Translations under genes and position numbers: made by a program
NCBI RefSeq assembly: GCF_036711975.1
Contig: NC_091967.1
Location: 1,116,001-1,180,000, forward strand
Origin: Onthophagus taurus
Taxonomy: Eukaryota; Arthropoda; Insecta; Coleoptera; Scarabaeidae
Direction: 5' to 3'
Length of the DNA: 64,000 nt
The notes under the pieces: generated by a model
Seen by the model: the letters and a program-made list of their open reading frames with translations, nothing else
What the model was told of the DNA's origin: nothing
The model's database searches: none
In this document: positions 43,576 through 57,100 of the stretch, one piece after another
Layout of the letters: each line of letters opens with the position of its first letter
Numbering within the stretch: the stretch's first letter is position 1

Positions 43576-43728
43576 ATGTTGGTGGAATTGATTGAAATCT
43601 TGATTCCTCCCTGGTTTGAACTGCTCCTTTTTCCGCCTTGGTGGAATGTGCTGGTACCCCCTTGGTGGTTTTCCGGAAAAACTATTCCGATATCTTCTTT
43701 CCCAGGTTGGTTGTCGTACTCTTCTTAA
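43576..43728 (+). other. Candidate 50-codon Trp/Pro-rich open frame
   Basis: ATG to TAA, 50 residues, with the internal repeat IPPWFELLLFPPWWNVLVPP and WWFSGK, then FPGW. It is preceded by a good 3' splice site (TTGGTTTTACAG) and, 72 bp upstream, by a good donor (CACGAG/GTAAGTGAG), so it could be a spliced exon. No family recognised. It lies directly before the giant fold-back. Coding status is uncertain. Confidence 0.3.
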
Positions 43729-43802
43729 TTAATTTTAGCTTATTTTCTTCTCCCTCAATTGTAAATTTCTTTGGTTATGTTTTTTGGAATAATTAAAGAA
43801 TA

Positions 43803-46800
43803 CCTGTCCCACTTAAAAATCGATGATTTTTTTTTTAATCGGTAGGAAATGACTCAAAAGATGTGTTAATGATAAAAAAAAAGTGCGGAAAAGTGTAGTA
43901 CTTACCGAAAAATCACTTTAAAGTTGCGATTTGACGTTTCTTTTTGGAAGTTAAAAGCAATGTTAAAATTGCATTTTCGTATTAAATTCTAACCTGAAAT
44001 TGTTTAATTTATACCCACGCACAAAATAAAAAGTTATTTTCACTAAACTTGTTGAGATTACAACATATTTTCGGATGAAAACCTTGTTTCTTAGGCTATC
44101 GATGCAGAACGACAATTAAATGGCGTTAGATAGAATTGTTTCTACCAAATGTGTGCTAATAGACTTTATGTTAATAGATTGTGTATCAATTGATCTGTCA
44201 AACGACTAAAATATCTTTAAATTGTAAATATCAATGATAAATAAGTATAGTAGCTTATTTAATAATAGTTTGCTTAAATTAAAATAGTTATTAAAAAAGA
44301 CATGTGTATACATGGTTACAAAATAAAAATAAATAAATAACCCGTGTGACGATAGCAACAAACTGTGCATTTAACCAAATGACAATTACAACTGACAACA
44401 CAAGCAATGTTAACCATGTAGTTTCGTATTAAATCCTAACCTCAAATTGTTTAATTTATACCCACGCACAAAATAAAAAGTTATTTTCACTAAACTTGTT
44501 GAGATTACAACATAATTATTCATAATAACACCTATGTGAAGTTAGTTGGGGACTAAATAGCATTTTACATGTATAGTATTTTGATTATAACATGAAAACC
44601 AGTGAACCGATTTCGATAAATAATGTCTCATTCGAAAGCTTAATCCTTGGCCAATACGAAAGTGGAAATGCCCGTGAAAATTTGAAAACTCTTTCGAATT
44701 TCGCTAAAACATCAAAATAATGCGAAGATACACGAAAATAACACAAAATTGACCTTCTTTAAGTGGTGATAACTCGTAAACGATGTACCCGATGATCAAA
44801 ATCTATACGTCACTCGATTCGTCATAGTGTCTTCTATCGAAATCACAAAATGCTTGATTTCAATTCTCTCCCGCTAAGTTTATACAGCCCTCGGAATGAC
44901 ACCATCTTCGGCTCGTTGTTTATGCACGTGTGAACGCTCGTGCTATTAATTAATTTTTAATTTAAACTAAATCGACTATAATTAGAGAACAGTTTGACGG
45001 ATTTTAATGTTTTATATCTCAATCGAAAGTTTGTGTCTGGCTGAATGCTGTTGTCGAAATGCCCGATTCGAAATATTTCAGGATTTTGATTAAAACACAA
45101 CAAACGAATTAATTAAACACATCAATTATCTCCGTAACTAATTGACCAATTTTAGTCATCAAAATCTCGGTCGAAAGAATGATCTGCAATGAATGCGAAG
45201 GTGGAAATGCCCGATTTCAAAATTTACTAATTATGTGCGTACAGCCATTGAAATGACCCCGCGAGAGATTTCGAGTCGGGCATTTCCACTTTCGTATTGG
45301 CCAAAGATTAAGCTTTCGAATGAGATTTTGATTATCAAAATCGGTTGACTGGTTTTCTTGTTATAATCAAAATACTATACATGTAAAATCCTATCTAATT
45401 GGGGACTAGGAAAATTTGGAGCTAACCTCGTATAGGTCATAATGACTAAGTGTCTGTCGTTACATAGACTGTGTGTCTATTAACTGTGTACAAGAGCGTC
45501 GCCAGATAGGAGCAAAGATAGATTCGAAAAAAGAAATTGAATAGAATATAAGATACAAATAGATTCTAAAAATCTATTTGAAATGTTTATAATCTGTTAT
45601 CGCATTTAAATAGAGAGCATGAGAGTTAAATAAAAATTTGTTATTAAAATACTTCAAACCACTTAAATATTATAATTAGGATAATTATTAGTTAGTTTAA
45701 CGTTATTTTGGAACTTAATAACACATATTATTGATGAAAATCCCTTTCGTAGTTACAAAGTTTTAACATCAAAAGTTCATAACGTAGGATGTATGACGTA
45801 AGATGGGTTTATGAGAAAGTTGAACTTGTTCATTCATAAGTAGATAGTTATTATTATCTTTATAATTTGTTACACATATTACACATATTATGTTCAGTCT
45901 TTATGTGGTGCTGAAAAATATTGGAATTTTCTTTAGTTTTATGTTTACGAATTCTAGTTTTCAGCCTCCTCCACATTTGTCCGATAGCAACAAACTTGTA
46001 TCCGTAATTTTTTATCTACTTTCTTAGCTGATATCTTTCTTATTATTAGAGATAATTCGAGATAATAATTAGAGATTCTTTCTCTATCTAAAACCGGTCT
46101 TTGTCTGTCGATAAGTTAATACTAAGATCAATCTGTACTTAAACTACAAAGCGTTGGCTCTGTACTTAGATTAAATAGCTTAAAATTACCAAACTTCAAG
46201 CCTTTGTGCAATTGTTATCAAACCGATTTTTAAAAAACTATTATCACACTCAGAAAGAGCGCTCTTTAAATTTATTATATCTTAACCCGAGTTTTCGTTG
46301 GTAAATGGGTCTATCGGCGTCATGCTTAAATCGCCCTTAATATACATCCCTACACGCAAAAACGTTTAATTACTATTCCTTTAAACAAGTTTCTTATTTG
46401 ATATTGGGAAAACTATAGAAGTATAGATCTATCTTATCTACAATTTGCTGCTCTTTCTAATGGTGTATAACACGCGGCTATCGCTGCTTGGTTATAGAAT
46501 TTTTTCCTGGTGATATAAGAAAGTTAGTGATCCCAACAATGTTTAAAAGTAACTAAAACGTGTGAATTTGGTAATTTTTTGACCAAAAACGTCCTTGTGT
46601 AAGTCTATAACTTCATGATATACTTCTATAGTTTTCCTCATATCAAATATGTAAGAAAGTTGTTTAGAGGTAGAGCAATTAAACGTTTCTATATATAGAG
46701 ATGTATATTAAAGGTGATTTAACCATGATGCTAATTGATATTGACCAACAAAAACCCGGATTAAGATATTTGAAGGAGCGTTCTTTCTGATTGTGAACAC

Positions 46801-47953
46801 AGTTTTTTAAAATTCGGTTTGATAACAATTGCACAAGGGCTTGAAGTTTGGTAATATTAAGCTATTTTACGTACAGAGCGGTGTTCTTCATCTTTTATTG
46901 ATTTTAATATTAACATATCGGCAAACGAGGACCGACGATTTCATAAAGAAAGAATCAAGCTTTCATATGGTGCATTTAGTGTTCTGCTATATCTAATAAT
47001 ACGAAAGATATCAGCTAATAAAATAGACAGGAAATTGCGGATAAAAGTTTGTTGTTGGAAGGTTTGTTGCTATCGTCAATCGGGCATTTCCACTTTCGTA
47101 TTGGCCAAGGATTAAGCTTTCGAATGAGACATTGTTTATCGAAATCGGTTCACTGGTTCTCATGTTATAATTAAAATACTATACATGTAAAATTCTGTTT
47201 AATTGGGGACTAACTTCACATAGGTGTCATTATGAATAATTATGTTGTAATCTCAACAAGTTTAGTGAAAATAACTTTTTATTTTGTGCGTGGGTATAAA
47301 TTAAACAATTTGAGGTTAGGATTTAATACGAGAAAATACATGGTTAACATTGCTTGTGTTGTCAGTTGTAATTGTCATCTGGTTAAATACACAGTTTGTT
47401 GCTATCGTCACACGGGCTATTTATTTATTTTTATTTTGTAACCATGTCTTTTTTAATAACTATTTTAATTTAACTAAACTACTATTAAATAAGCTACTAT
47501 ACTTATTTATCATTTATATTTACAACATAAAGATTGCAAAGAGCTTTCAGTCATTTGACAGATCAATTGATACACAATCCATTAACACAAAGTCTATTAA
47601 TACACATTTGGTAGAAACAATTCTATCTAACGCCATTTAATTGTCGTTCTGCATCGATAGCCTAAGAAACAAGGTTTTCATCCGAAAATATGTTGTAATC
47701 TCAACAAGTTTAGTGAAAATAACTTTTTATTTTGTGCGTGGGTATAAATTAAACAATTTCTGGTTAGAATTTAATACGAAAATGCAATTTTAACATTGCT
47801 TTTAACTTCCAAAAAGAAACGTCAAATCGCAACTTTAATGTGATTTTTCGGTAAGTACTACACTTTTCCGCACTTTTTTTTTATCATTAACACATCTTTT
47901 GAGTCATTTCCTACCGATTAAAAAAAAATTCATCGATTTTTAAGAGGGACAGC
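43803..47953. mobile_element. Giant fold-back element, 4.15 kb
   Basis: The ends CTGTCCC(A/T)CTTAAAAATCG and complement lie between TA dinucleotides. The arms are ~870 bp (43803-44685 and 47080-47953), nearly perfectly complementary. Each arm contains a direct duplication of an ~85-bp block (TTATACCCACGCACAAAATA... at about 44027 and 44458; complements at about 47290 and 47740). A second palindrome (about 45965-47085) fills much of the centre. The terminal ~150 bp resemble the TIRs at 55-3428. No protein-coding frame recognised. Confidence 0.88.
45965..47085. repeat. Inner 1.1-kb palindrome
   Basis: Complementary pairs include CCGATAGCAACAAAC / GTTTGTTGCTATCG, TTAGCTGATATCTTTC / GAAAGATATCAGCTAA, GAGCGCTCTTT / AAGGAGCGTTCTTTC, and ATGCTTAAATCGCC / GGTGATTTAACCATGAT, converging on about 46510. 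It is nested in the giant fold-back and more diverged than the outer arms. Confidence 0.75.
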
Positions 47954-48857
47954 TAATCTTAATATATGCCGGAAGCGAATCTTAGCGTCGTCGTTATTCA
48001 TTTTTCACCCTTTTTTCGGACAAAAACTTCTCTTTTTTGTCCATCACCCTCTTTGATACCACAAGAAAAAGTGTAAAAAATTTGTATTTCTGAGCGCCAT
48101 CTCTTATTGACATTTGGTTTTTCTTCCAAATTTTCAAAAATTACTTTTTAAATAAACTATATTTATTGAAATCCTTCAATGCCTGAATACTCTGAATTAT
48201 TTCATTCCCCTTTGACACAATTTTTCACATTAATTCTTCTTTAATTCCAAAATTTATATTCCGTTTCTTTCAAAATCTTCGCATTTTTAATTTTCAACAT
48301 TTCGGTTTTAAACTGATTAAAATCACTTGAATCTGATGTAATTCATTATAAGCTTTATGTTTTTAGGTATTTCAAGAAGTTTTTTGGCTGTAAACACCCA
48401 TAAATTGAATACTTTAGATTTGGAGGTTATGTTTCGTTTTTTTTTTTGTGGCCTCTTTTTTTAACTAAATACAAGAATATTTCTTAATCTACGACGGAAA
48501 TACGAACGGGTTTATCATTGATTAAAACATCTTTACAAATAACGACGAAATCAATGAGAACTATAACAAACTTTTATGAAATTTTTCAACCATCAGCTTT
48601 AACTATCCTCGATATATCAACTTTGATATCAATACGTGAGTTGTTCTTTATATTTTAATTATAATATTAATTTGAACGATTTGAAGAAGTACTAATAAAC
48701 TTTCTAGGCTCTCGATTTACAAGGATTTTACGGAATGTCATTATTTCCTCTTTATTGTAATTATTTCTTATAACAAAACTATTGTTTATTAATTAATTAA
48801 TAAAATTATGAGTGGAACCCAATATTATTACAACATCTAGGGTATTTAACAACACTG
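47954..48857. other. Intergenic region downstream of the 5'-nucleotidase-like gene
   Basis: No coding sequence recognised. T-runs and AT-rich sequence only. Confidence 0.35.
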
Positions 48858-48863
48858 TTTATT
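48858..48863 (-). terminator. Polyadenylation signal overlapping the stop codon
   Basis: On - the stop TAA (48859-48861) lies within AATAAA (48858-48863), so the poly(A) signal of the nucleotidase-like gene may overlap its stop codon. Inference from sequence only. Confidence 0.4.
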
Positions 48864-50708
48864 TATAACAATAAATCAAGCTTATAAATATAATATACAA
48901 ACATTTATCTAAAACAGTTGAATTGGGGACCCCTGCAGGAATTGGATTCTCAATTATAATTCGACCTTCAATTTCAGGCGCGACAACTTGAAAAGCTTGA
49001 AAGTATTCCATTAAGCAATTAATGATATGATCAGCATCGTTAGAAGATAACATATTAGATTTTCCTTTGCCTAATGAAAAATGTCCATCGCCGCTATTCA
49101 CTAAATACTCCGTAGTGACAACCCCGTAGATGCTAGTACTTTGTAAAGGTTCATACTTTGGTGTTCTGCAAAGTGAACATTTCGCAAGAACCGATTTAAC
49201 CCGCTTGCCTTCGGGTCTTGTAAAGTCGTACACAACTTTTAATCCTGACGGAATTAAAAACTCAGGTAATCTTCGGTGTTCATGACCTTTCGCACCGTGT
49301 TCTAAAGCTAAGAGTAAATCAGACCCGGATAATTTAATCACATAGAGTAAATTATTAAAGGGTATTGCTTCTAACAAGTTAATTTTATAAACATTATTCT
49401 TTCTTTTTCTGGGGATGATGCTTTCTTGTATCGCACCAACGTTAATTAATCCTATTGCAGCATCCGTCCACATGTTATAAGAAATTTTATCATATCTAGA
49501 AATGTTTTTATCATTAGGAATTTGTGGCAAATACACAAAACTAAGTTAATCTTACTTTGTTAAAAACCGCTTAGCGTTATAACGAACAAAAGAATCTGCT
49601 ATCAAATTTCCAAAATTACATTCGTTATAAAAACAAGTCTCTCCATCCAATGTAACTCTGCTTTTGCCAACAAATGTTTCGTTCGCTTCCGTCACCGCAG
49701 GACGAAAGGTGTTAAGTAAGTCTGCAACGTATTTATCTTGTCCTATGTCTTCATTCAAAAAAATGGGCTGACCATGATATTGTCCTGTTAAACGCCTTGT
49801 ATTATAGCTGACATGTAATTTACCTAGATATTTAGCTCTGCGGTAACCATGAGCAATCGCAAGTTGTACACCATCTAAACGCTTAACAATAAGTGGATAC
49901 GGATCGGTTGGCTGTTCCATATCTGGAGGTGGACCATTCCATAAAAAATTCCTGGTATTTCCGCCGAGAATAATATCAACATATCTTATTAACCTGCTTA
50001 AGGTGACATCTGCCTGCAACCCGCCGTGACTTAATACTATAATTATGTGAACACCATCTTTTCGAAGAGACTCAGCGAGTTGACCTATAACTTCGATTTC
50101 ATCCAAAACTTCCACGGAGTAGATTAAATTAGTAAATGCTTGCCTACGATTTTTTATGTATCCAAGAATTCCAATTTTTGTATTTTTAATATTAAATACA
50201 AGCTTTTTGTTAACTAATTTTGCGAGACTTTGTTGCTTAGAAAGACCGAGGTTTGATACAACGATTGGAAAATTAATCTTTGAAAGATATGGTAATAATC
50301 CTTTCAGTCCATACGCAAATTCTAAAGTGCCTAAACACTAAAAAAAATTTATATATTTATGTGTTATTATATTTATATTTTTGCATTTACCGCAGCGTCG
50401 GGTGTTAAAGAATTCATAAGGGCGGTCGCAATTTTATCTCTATGAATTGAAAACCATGGGCTACCAATGAACACATTTCCACAATCAAAATAAAGAACAG
50501 CGGGTCCTTTACCGCGCCGATAATCATCTCTAGCTTTATTTAACACATACGCAATTCTTGGAAAACCACCAACAGGTTTTTCACCTATTGAATTGAACGT
50601 TTCGTCAAAATATCCATTAATATCATTCGTATGGAAAATCAACAGCTCAATAGATTTAACCGAAATAATTTGTAAAATGTAAATTAGAAAATATGACAGT
50701 GGCGACAT
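48859..50708 (-). CDS. 5'-nucleotidase-family protein, predicted pseudoenzyme (3 exons)
   Basis: Exons (- order): 50391-50708, 49556-50337, 48859-49495, phases consistent, 578 aa, normal for ecto-5'-nucleotidases. It has an N-terminal signal peptide (MSPLSYFLIYILQIISV), a metallophosphoesterase domain, a 5'-nucleotidase C-terminal domain (LPEFLIPSGLKVVYDFTRP, YLVNSGDGHF) and a hydrophobic C-terminus suggesting a GPI anchor. The family's metal ligands are mostly replaced: TNDxH is HTNDIN, GDxxQG is CGNVFIG, GNHEF is GTLEF, GGHSH/N is GGNTRN; NGGGIR is NVGAIQ. It is therefore probably secreted or surface-tethered without hydrolase activity. The 60-bp intron 2 (GTAAGATTAAC...CATTTCTAG) explains two apparent stop codons. 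Its start codon is 485 bp downstream of the ebony stop, on the same strand. Confidence 0.88.
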
Positions 50709-51193
50709 AATTTGACGTATTTTCTAAATCTTATGCAGTCATACCAACACCATGAAGGGGTGTCTGCAAAGTTTCCAATCTTTGATATTAAGAAAGAAAT
50801 ATAAATGTTTAATTTTATTAATTTTATATATTACTATAATCACATTCAAAAATGAATCTAATACAATTTTTAAAATGTACATTATTATCTTACAATCATT
50901 ATTAACCCTACGAGTTTTAAATATGTAATAGTTGTGTGTTTTCTACTCTAATAAATGCTCATTATATTTGGTGCGAACTAAAATAGTTAGTCGTAATAAA
51001 TCCTTAAACTATATCAACTAAAACGGGCAAGAATTTATGATATTTGTACAATTTTTCATCTCTCCGCTATTAAATAACACCAAAATATAATCGAAAAAAA
51101 GAATTAATAGAAAAATTAACAACATACTTTTCACAGCAAATTTTTTTTCTTAAGAAAAAGAAAAGGAACTTAATTTTTAATGAAAGCTCTTAT
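50709..51193. other. Short intergenic spacer between ebony and the nucleotidase-like gene
   Basis: 485 bp of AT-rich sequence that must contain the ebony 3' UTR and the nucleotidase-like promoter. TTTATT at about 50814 is a possible ebony poly(A) signal on -. Confidence 0.4.
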
Positions 51194-54100
51194 TTAAATC
51201 GGTTTCCATTGTACTTTAACTCGTTGGTCATCAGGTGCCATTCCAAAAGGTTTTGTGTTATCTCCAGCTACGTAATCATTTACTTGGTAATCCAACAACG
51301 TTTGATACCCATAAACATCACTCCCTAATTGTTGCGTTAACGGATTCGTATTCGATGTTAATATACCAGCGAAATGTCGATCTTTTGCCATTTTTAAAAC
51401 TTCTTCTTCCATATAATGCATAATTGCAACATTTTCTTTCGGCGTTAAACTGGAATGAGTTCCCATCATAAACGAATGAAGGATTTTGCCTTTACCAGGA
51501 GGAAGATTATTATCTCTATAAAGATAAAGAAATTTAAATTTTATTAACAATTTGATAAATAACGCAATTAAATTAAAAAGCAAAGTAGTATCCATATATG
51601 TTTGAAATTTTTGAGCTTTAAAAATTTATTTTTTGGCGAATCTTTGTGGAAATACCACCAATTATTAATTAAAGTATCCTCTTTTTAATACAACAAGCCG
51701 TTTTGAAAAATCGCTTTTAGTTTTTGAGAAATAAATTTTTGAAGTGATCGACAATTTTTTTGAATTTTGCAATTTTCGCCGATTAAGTTTTAAAAATTCG
51801 TATAAAATACACTTCTTGGAATATGAGTATGAAAATTTCCCAAAGTGTTAATAAAAGTGTCCTCTTTCCAATGAACAAATCCGTTTTGAAAAATAACTTT
51901 TAGTTTTTGAGAAAACAATATTTGAAATTTTGATAAAATTTTCGATGTTGCAATTTTCATCGATAACTTTCAAAATTTGCTATAAAATTTATTTTTTGGA
52001 GGATCGTTGTGGAAATATCACCAATTATTAATTAAATTATCCCCTTTTTAATGCAAAAAGGCGTTTTGAAAAATCACTTTTAGTTCTTGAGAAAAACATT
52101 TTTGAAATTAACAATTTTTTGGAATTTTGCAATTTTCGCCGATTAAGTTTTAAAAATTCGTATAAAATCCAGTTCTTGGTATATGAGTATGAAAATTTTC
52201 CAAAGTGTTAATAAAAGTGTCCTCTTTCCAATGAACCAACCCGTTTTGAAAAATAACTTTTATTTTTTGAGAAAACAATATTTGAAGGTTTGATAAAAAT
52301 TTCGAGGTTGCAATTTTCATCAATAATTTTCAAAATTCGCTATAATATTTATTTTTTGGAGGATCCTTCTGGAAATATCACCAATTATTAATTAAAGTAT
52401 CCTCTTTTTAATGCAACAAGCCGTTTTGAAAAATCGCTTTTAGTTTTTAAGAAATAAATTTTTGAAGTGATCGACAATTTTTTTGAATTTTGCAATTTTC
52501 GCCGATTAAGTTTTAAAAATTCGTATAAAATCAACTTCTTGGAATATGAGTATGAAAATCTCCCAAAGTGTTAATAAAGGTGTCCTCTTTCCAATAAACC
52601 AACCCGTTTTGAAAAATAACTTTCAGTTTTTGAGAAAACAATATTTGAAGTTTTGATAAAATTTTCGATGTTGCAATTTTGATTGATAACTTTAAAAATT
52701 CGCTATAAAATTTATTTCTTGGAGGATCCTTGTGGAAATATCGCCAATTATTAATTATAGTATCCTCTTTTTAATGCAACAAGCCGTTTTGAAAAATCGC
52801 TTTTAGTTTTTGAGAAATAAATTTTTGAAATGTTCGACAATTTTTTCGAAATTTGCAATTTTCGCCGATTAAGTTTTAAAAATTCGTATAAAATCCAGTT
52901 CTTGGAATATAAGTGTGAAAATTTCCCAACGTGTTAATAAAAGTGTCCTCTTTCCAATGAACAAACCCGTTTTGAAAAATAACTTTTAGTTTTTGAGAAA
53001 ACAATATTAGAAGTTTGGATAAAATTTTCGATGTTGCAATTTTCATCGATAATTTTCAAAATTCGCTATAAAATTAATTTTTTGGAGGATCCTTGTGGAA
53101 ATATCACCAATTATTAATTAAATTATCCTCTTTTTAATGCAACAAGCCGTTTTGAAAAATCGCTTTTAGTTTTTGAGAAATACATTTTTGAAATGATCGA
53201 CAATTTTTTTGAATTTTGTAATTTTCGCCGATTAAGTTTTAAAAATTCGTATAAAATCCACTTCTTGGAATATGAGTATGAAAATTTCCCAAAGTGTTAA
53301 TAAAGGTGTCCTCTTTCCAATGAACCAACCCATTTTGAAAAATAACTTTTAGTTTTTGAGAAAACAATATTTGAAGTTTTGATAAAATTTTCGATGTTAC
53401 AATTTTCATCGATAACTTTCAAAATTTGCTATAAAATTTATTTCTTGAAGGATTCTTGTGCAAATATCACCAATTATTAATTAAAGTATCCTCTTTTTAA
53501 TGCAACAAGCCGTTTTGAAAAATCGCTTTTAGTTTTTGAGAAATACATTTTTGAAGTGATCGACAATTTTGTTGAATTTTGTAATTTTCGCCGATTAAGT
53601 TTTAAAAATTCGTATAAAATCCACTTCTTGGAATATGAGTATGAAAATCTCCCAAAGTGTTAATAAAGATGTCCTCTTTCCAATGAACCAACCCGTTTTG
53701 AGAAATAACTTTTAGTTTTTGAGAAAACAATATTTGAAATTTTGATAAAATTTTCGATGTTGCAATTTTCATCGATAACTTTCAAAATTTGCTATAAAAT
53801 TTATTTTTTGGAGGATCGTTGTGGAAATATCACCAATTATTAATTAAATTATCCTCTTTTTAATGCAAAAAGGCGTTTTGAAAAATCACTTTTAGTTCTT
53901 GAGAAAAAAATTTTTGAAATTAACAATTTTTTTGAATTTTGCAATTTTCGCCGATTTAGTTTTAAAAATTCGTATAAAATCCAGTTCTTGGTATATGAGT
54001 ATGAAAATTTTCCAAAGTGTTAATAAAAGTGTCCTCTTTCCAATGAACCAACCCGTTTTGAAAAATAATTTTTAGTTTTTGAGAAAACAATATTTGAAGT

Positions 54101-57100
54101 TTTGATCAAATTTTCGATGTTGCAATTTTCATCGATAACTTTCAAAATTCGCTATAAAATTAATTTCTTGAAGAATCCTCGTGGAAATATCACTAATTAT
54201 TAATTACAGTATCCTCTTTTTAATGCAAAAAGCCGTTTTGAAAAACTACTTTTAGTTCTTGAGAAATAAATTTTTTAAAATTATCAAAAATTTTTTCGAA
54301 TTTTGCAATTTTTGCTGATTAAGTTTTAAAAATTCGTATAAAATCAACTTCTTGGAATATGAGTATGAAAATTTCCCAAAGTGTTAATAAAAGTGTCCTC
54401 TTTCCAATGAACCAACCCGTTTTGAGAAATAACTTTTAGTTTTTGAGAAAACAATATTTGAAGTTTTGATAACATTTTCGAGGTTGCAATTTTCATCGAT
54501 AACTTTCAAAATTCGCTATAAAATTTATTTCTTGGAAGGTCCTTCTGGAAATATCGCCAATTATTAATTAAAGTATCCTCTTTTTAATGCAACAAGCCGT
54601 TTTGAAAAATCGCTTTTAGTTTTTGAGAAATAAATTTTTGAAGTGATCGATAATTTTTTTGAATTTTGCAATTTTCGCCGATTAACTTTTAAAAATTCGT
54701 ATAAAATCCACTTCTTGGAATATGAGTATGAAAATTTCCCAAAGTGTTAATAAAAGTGTCCTCTTTCCAATGAACTAACCCGTTTTGAGAAATAACTGTT
54801 AGTTTTTGAGAAAACAATATTTGAAGTTTTGAAAAAATTTTCGATGTTGCAATTTTGATCGATAACTTTCAAAATTCGCTATAAAATTTATTTATGGGAG
54901 AATCCTTGTGGAAATATCACCAATTATTAATTATAGTATCCTCTTTTTAATGCAAAAAGCCGTTTTGAAAATCACTTTTAGTTTTTGAGAAATAAATTTT
55001 TGAAATTAACGACAATTTTTTCGAATTTTGCAATTTTCGCCGATTAAGTTTTAAAAATTCGTATAAAATCGATTTCTTGGAATATGAGTATGAAAATTTC
55101 CCAAAGTGTTAATAAAAGTATCCTCTTTCCAATGAACCAACCCGTTTTGAAAAACAACTTTTAGTTTTTGAGAAAACAATATTTGAAGTTTTGATAACAT
55201 TTTCGATGTTGCAATTTTCATCGATAATTTTCAAAATTCGCTATAAAATTAATTTCTTGAAGGATCCTTGTGGAAATATCACTAATTATTAATTACAGTA
55301 TCCTCTTTTTAATGCAACAAGCCGTTTTGAAAAACTACTTTTAGTTCTTGAGAAATAAATTTTTTAAAAATTATAGAAAATTTTTTAGAATTTTGCAATT
55401 TTTGCCGATTAAGTTTTAAAAATTCGTATAAAATCAACTTCTTGGAATATGAGTATGAAGATGTCCCAAAGTGTTAATAAAGGTGCCCTCTTTCCAATGA
55501 ACAAATCCGTTTTGAAAAATAACTTTTAGTTTTTGAGAAAACAATATTTGAAGTTTTGATAAAATTTTCGAAGTTGCAATTTTCATCGATAACTTGCAAA
55601 ATTCGCTATAAAATTTATTTTTTGGAGGATGCTTGTGGAAATATCGCCAATTATTAATTAAAGAATCCTCTTTTTAGAGTTGCTTCGTTAGTTAAATCAG
55701 CATCAAAAAGTTTATTTTGTATCTTGGATCCAAATAATGCTGGATAAAAGGATATCCGGTCGAAGGTGATGCCGAATATCCGTTTTTTTTTGCAAAATCA
55801 CTATCCGTTTCATCACTACTTTAACACGAACAAGATGAGAAAGCTTAGGCAGAAATTATTTAATTACTAACCTTATTGGACCTTCAATAAACTCTAAGAA
55901 TTCAAAAACAACGGTTAATTTTGACGTAATATTTACTTCCGGTTCATCCCTAGCATCAAAATTGAGAGCGACACCTTCGCACTTCCCATTTTCATTTTTA
56001 GCGACGAATGAAAGATTTTTTTCTAATAAAGGTTCCCACATTGCATTTATTAATTCCGTATAATCCATCGTTGAAAGATCCGGCATTAACCACTGTTCCA
56101 AATCAGCTTTTTGATAAAAACTAGTTGTGATCATACTGTAAATAGAATAAAATTGAAATAATTTATTTCTTTATGCTAACAAAACATACTCAATAACAGC
56201 CGATTTGTGTTCGTCTTTTAAATTTTCCATTGTGTAATTTGGTGGTTTGATATTAACAGAAGTTTCATGGGTTTTTGTCATACGTTCGAGGATTTCCCCA
56301 AAATCCATTGCCGCGATAAAATCTCCAATACCTTAAATTAAAAGATTAAAAATTAATTCGCTACATAATTAAAAATAAATTATCTTACTGATGTGATATC
56401 CTTTTTCAGTTAAAGCGGTTATAGTAAAAATGGAGTTTAATGAATTTCCACCGATTTCGTAAAAATTGGCGTTAACACTAATAGCCGATCTCGCAGATCT
56501 ATTTAAAACGTTAGCGACAGTTTCAAAGAGTGCTTTAGCTTCGTCGATTTTATCCGTTGGGACACCTTCGAAATTAATATCGACTTGAAAACAAGTATCG
56601 TCGTTGTTATTAACGGTTTCATAACTTTTTAATAAAGCTTGCCTATCAACTTTTCCATTAACCAATAAGGGAATTACATCCAAAATAATTACTTGGGGGA
56701 TCATATAAGAAGCGAGCTTTTTTCTTAAACTTTCTTCAATTTGGTTTTCGCTAACTAAAGCGTTTGATGTTACGAAAGCTAGAAGTGCTTGATTAATTTC
56801 ACCGGGTTTATAACAAAGCACCACTCCTTTTTCAATTTCGTCAAGTGAGTTTACAGCTTTTTCAACTTCGGCAAGATCCACGCGGTGTCCACGAATTTTG
56901 ACTTGAGAATCAGTTCTTCCGTCGTATAAAATCGTTCCTTTTTCAATTTTACCAAAATCCCCGGTTCGGTAAAGTCGTGCAAAAGTCGGATCGATAGCTA
57001 AAGGATTTTCAATAAACTTTTCGGGATCTCTTCCGTTTACGTAACCTGACGCCAAATTTAAGCCGGAAACAAAAATTTCACCAACATCCCCAGCTTTAAC

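Noticed and set aside
49541-49555. A 15-nt GT-AG segment (GTAAGATTAACTTAG) whose removal would bridge two in-frame stops in the nucleotidase-like gene
   Set aside because: A normal 60-bp intron (49496-49555) using the same donor and the acceptor CATTTCTAG also restores the frame and gives a better family alignment, so no ultra-short intron or nonsense mutation is needed.
51600-55679. Regularly spaced repeats considered as a CRISPR-like array
   Set aside because: Eukaryotic context, 181/363-bp units without unique spacers, and strong AT bias; it is a satellite.
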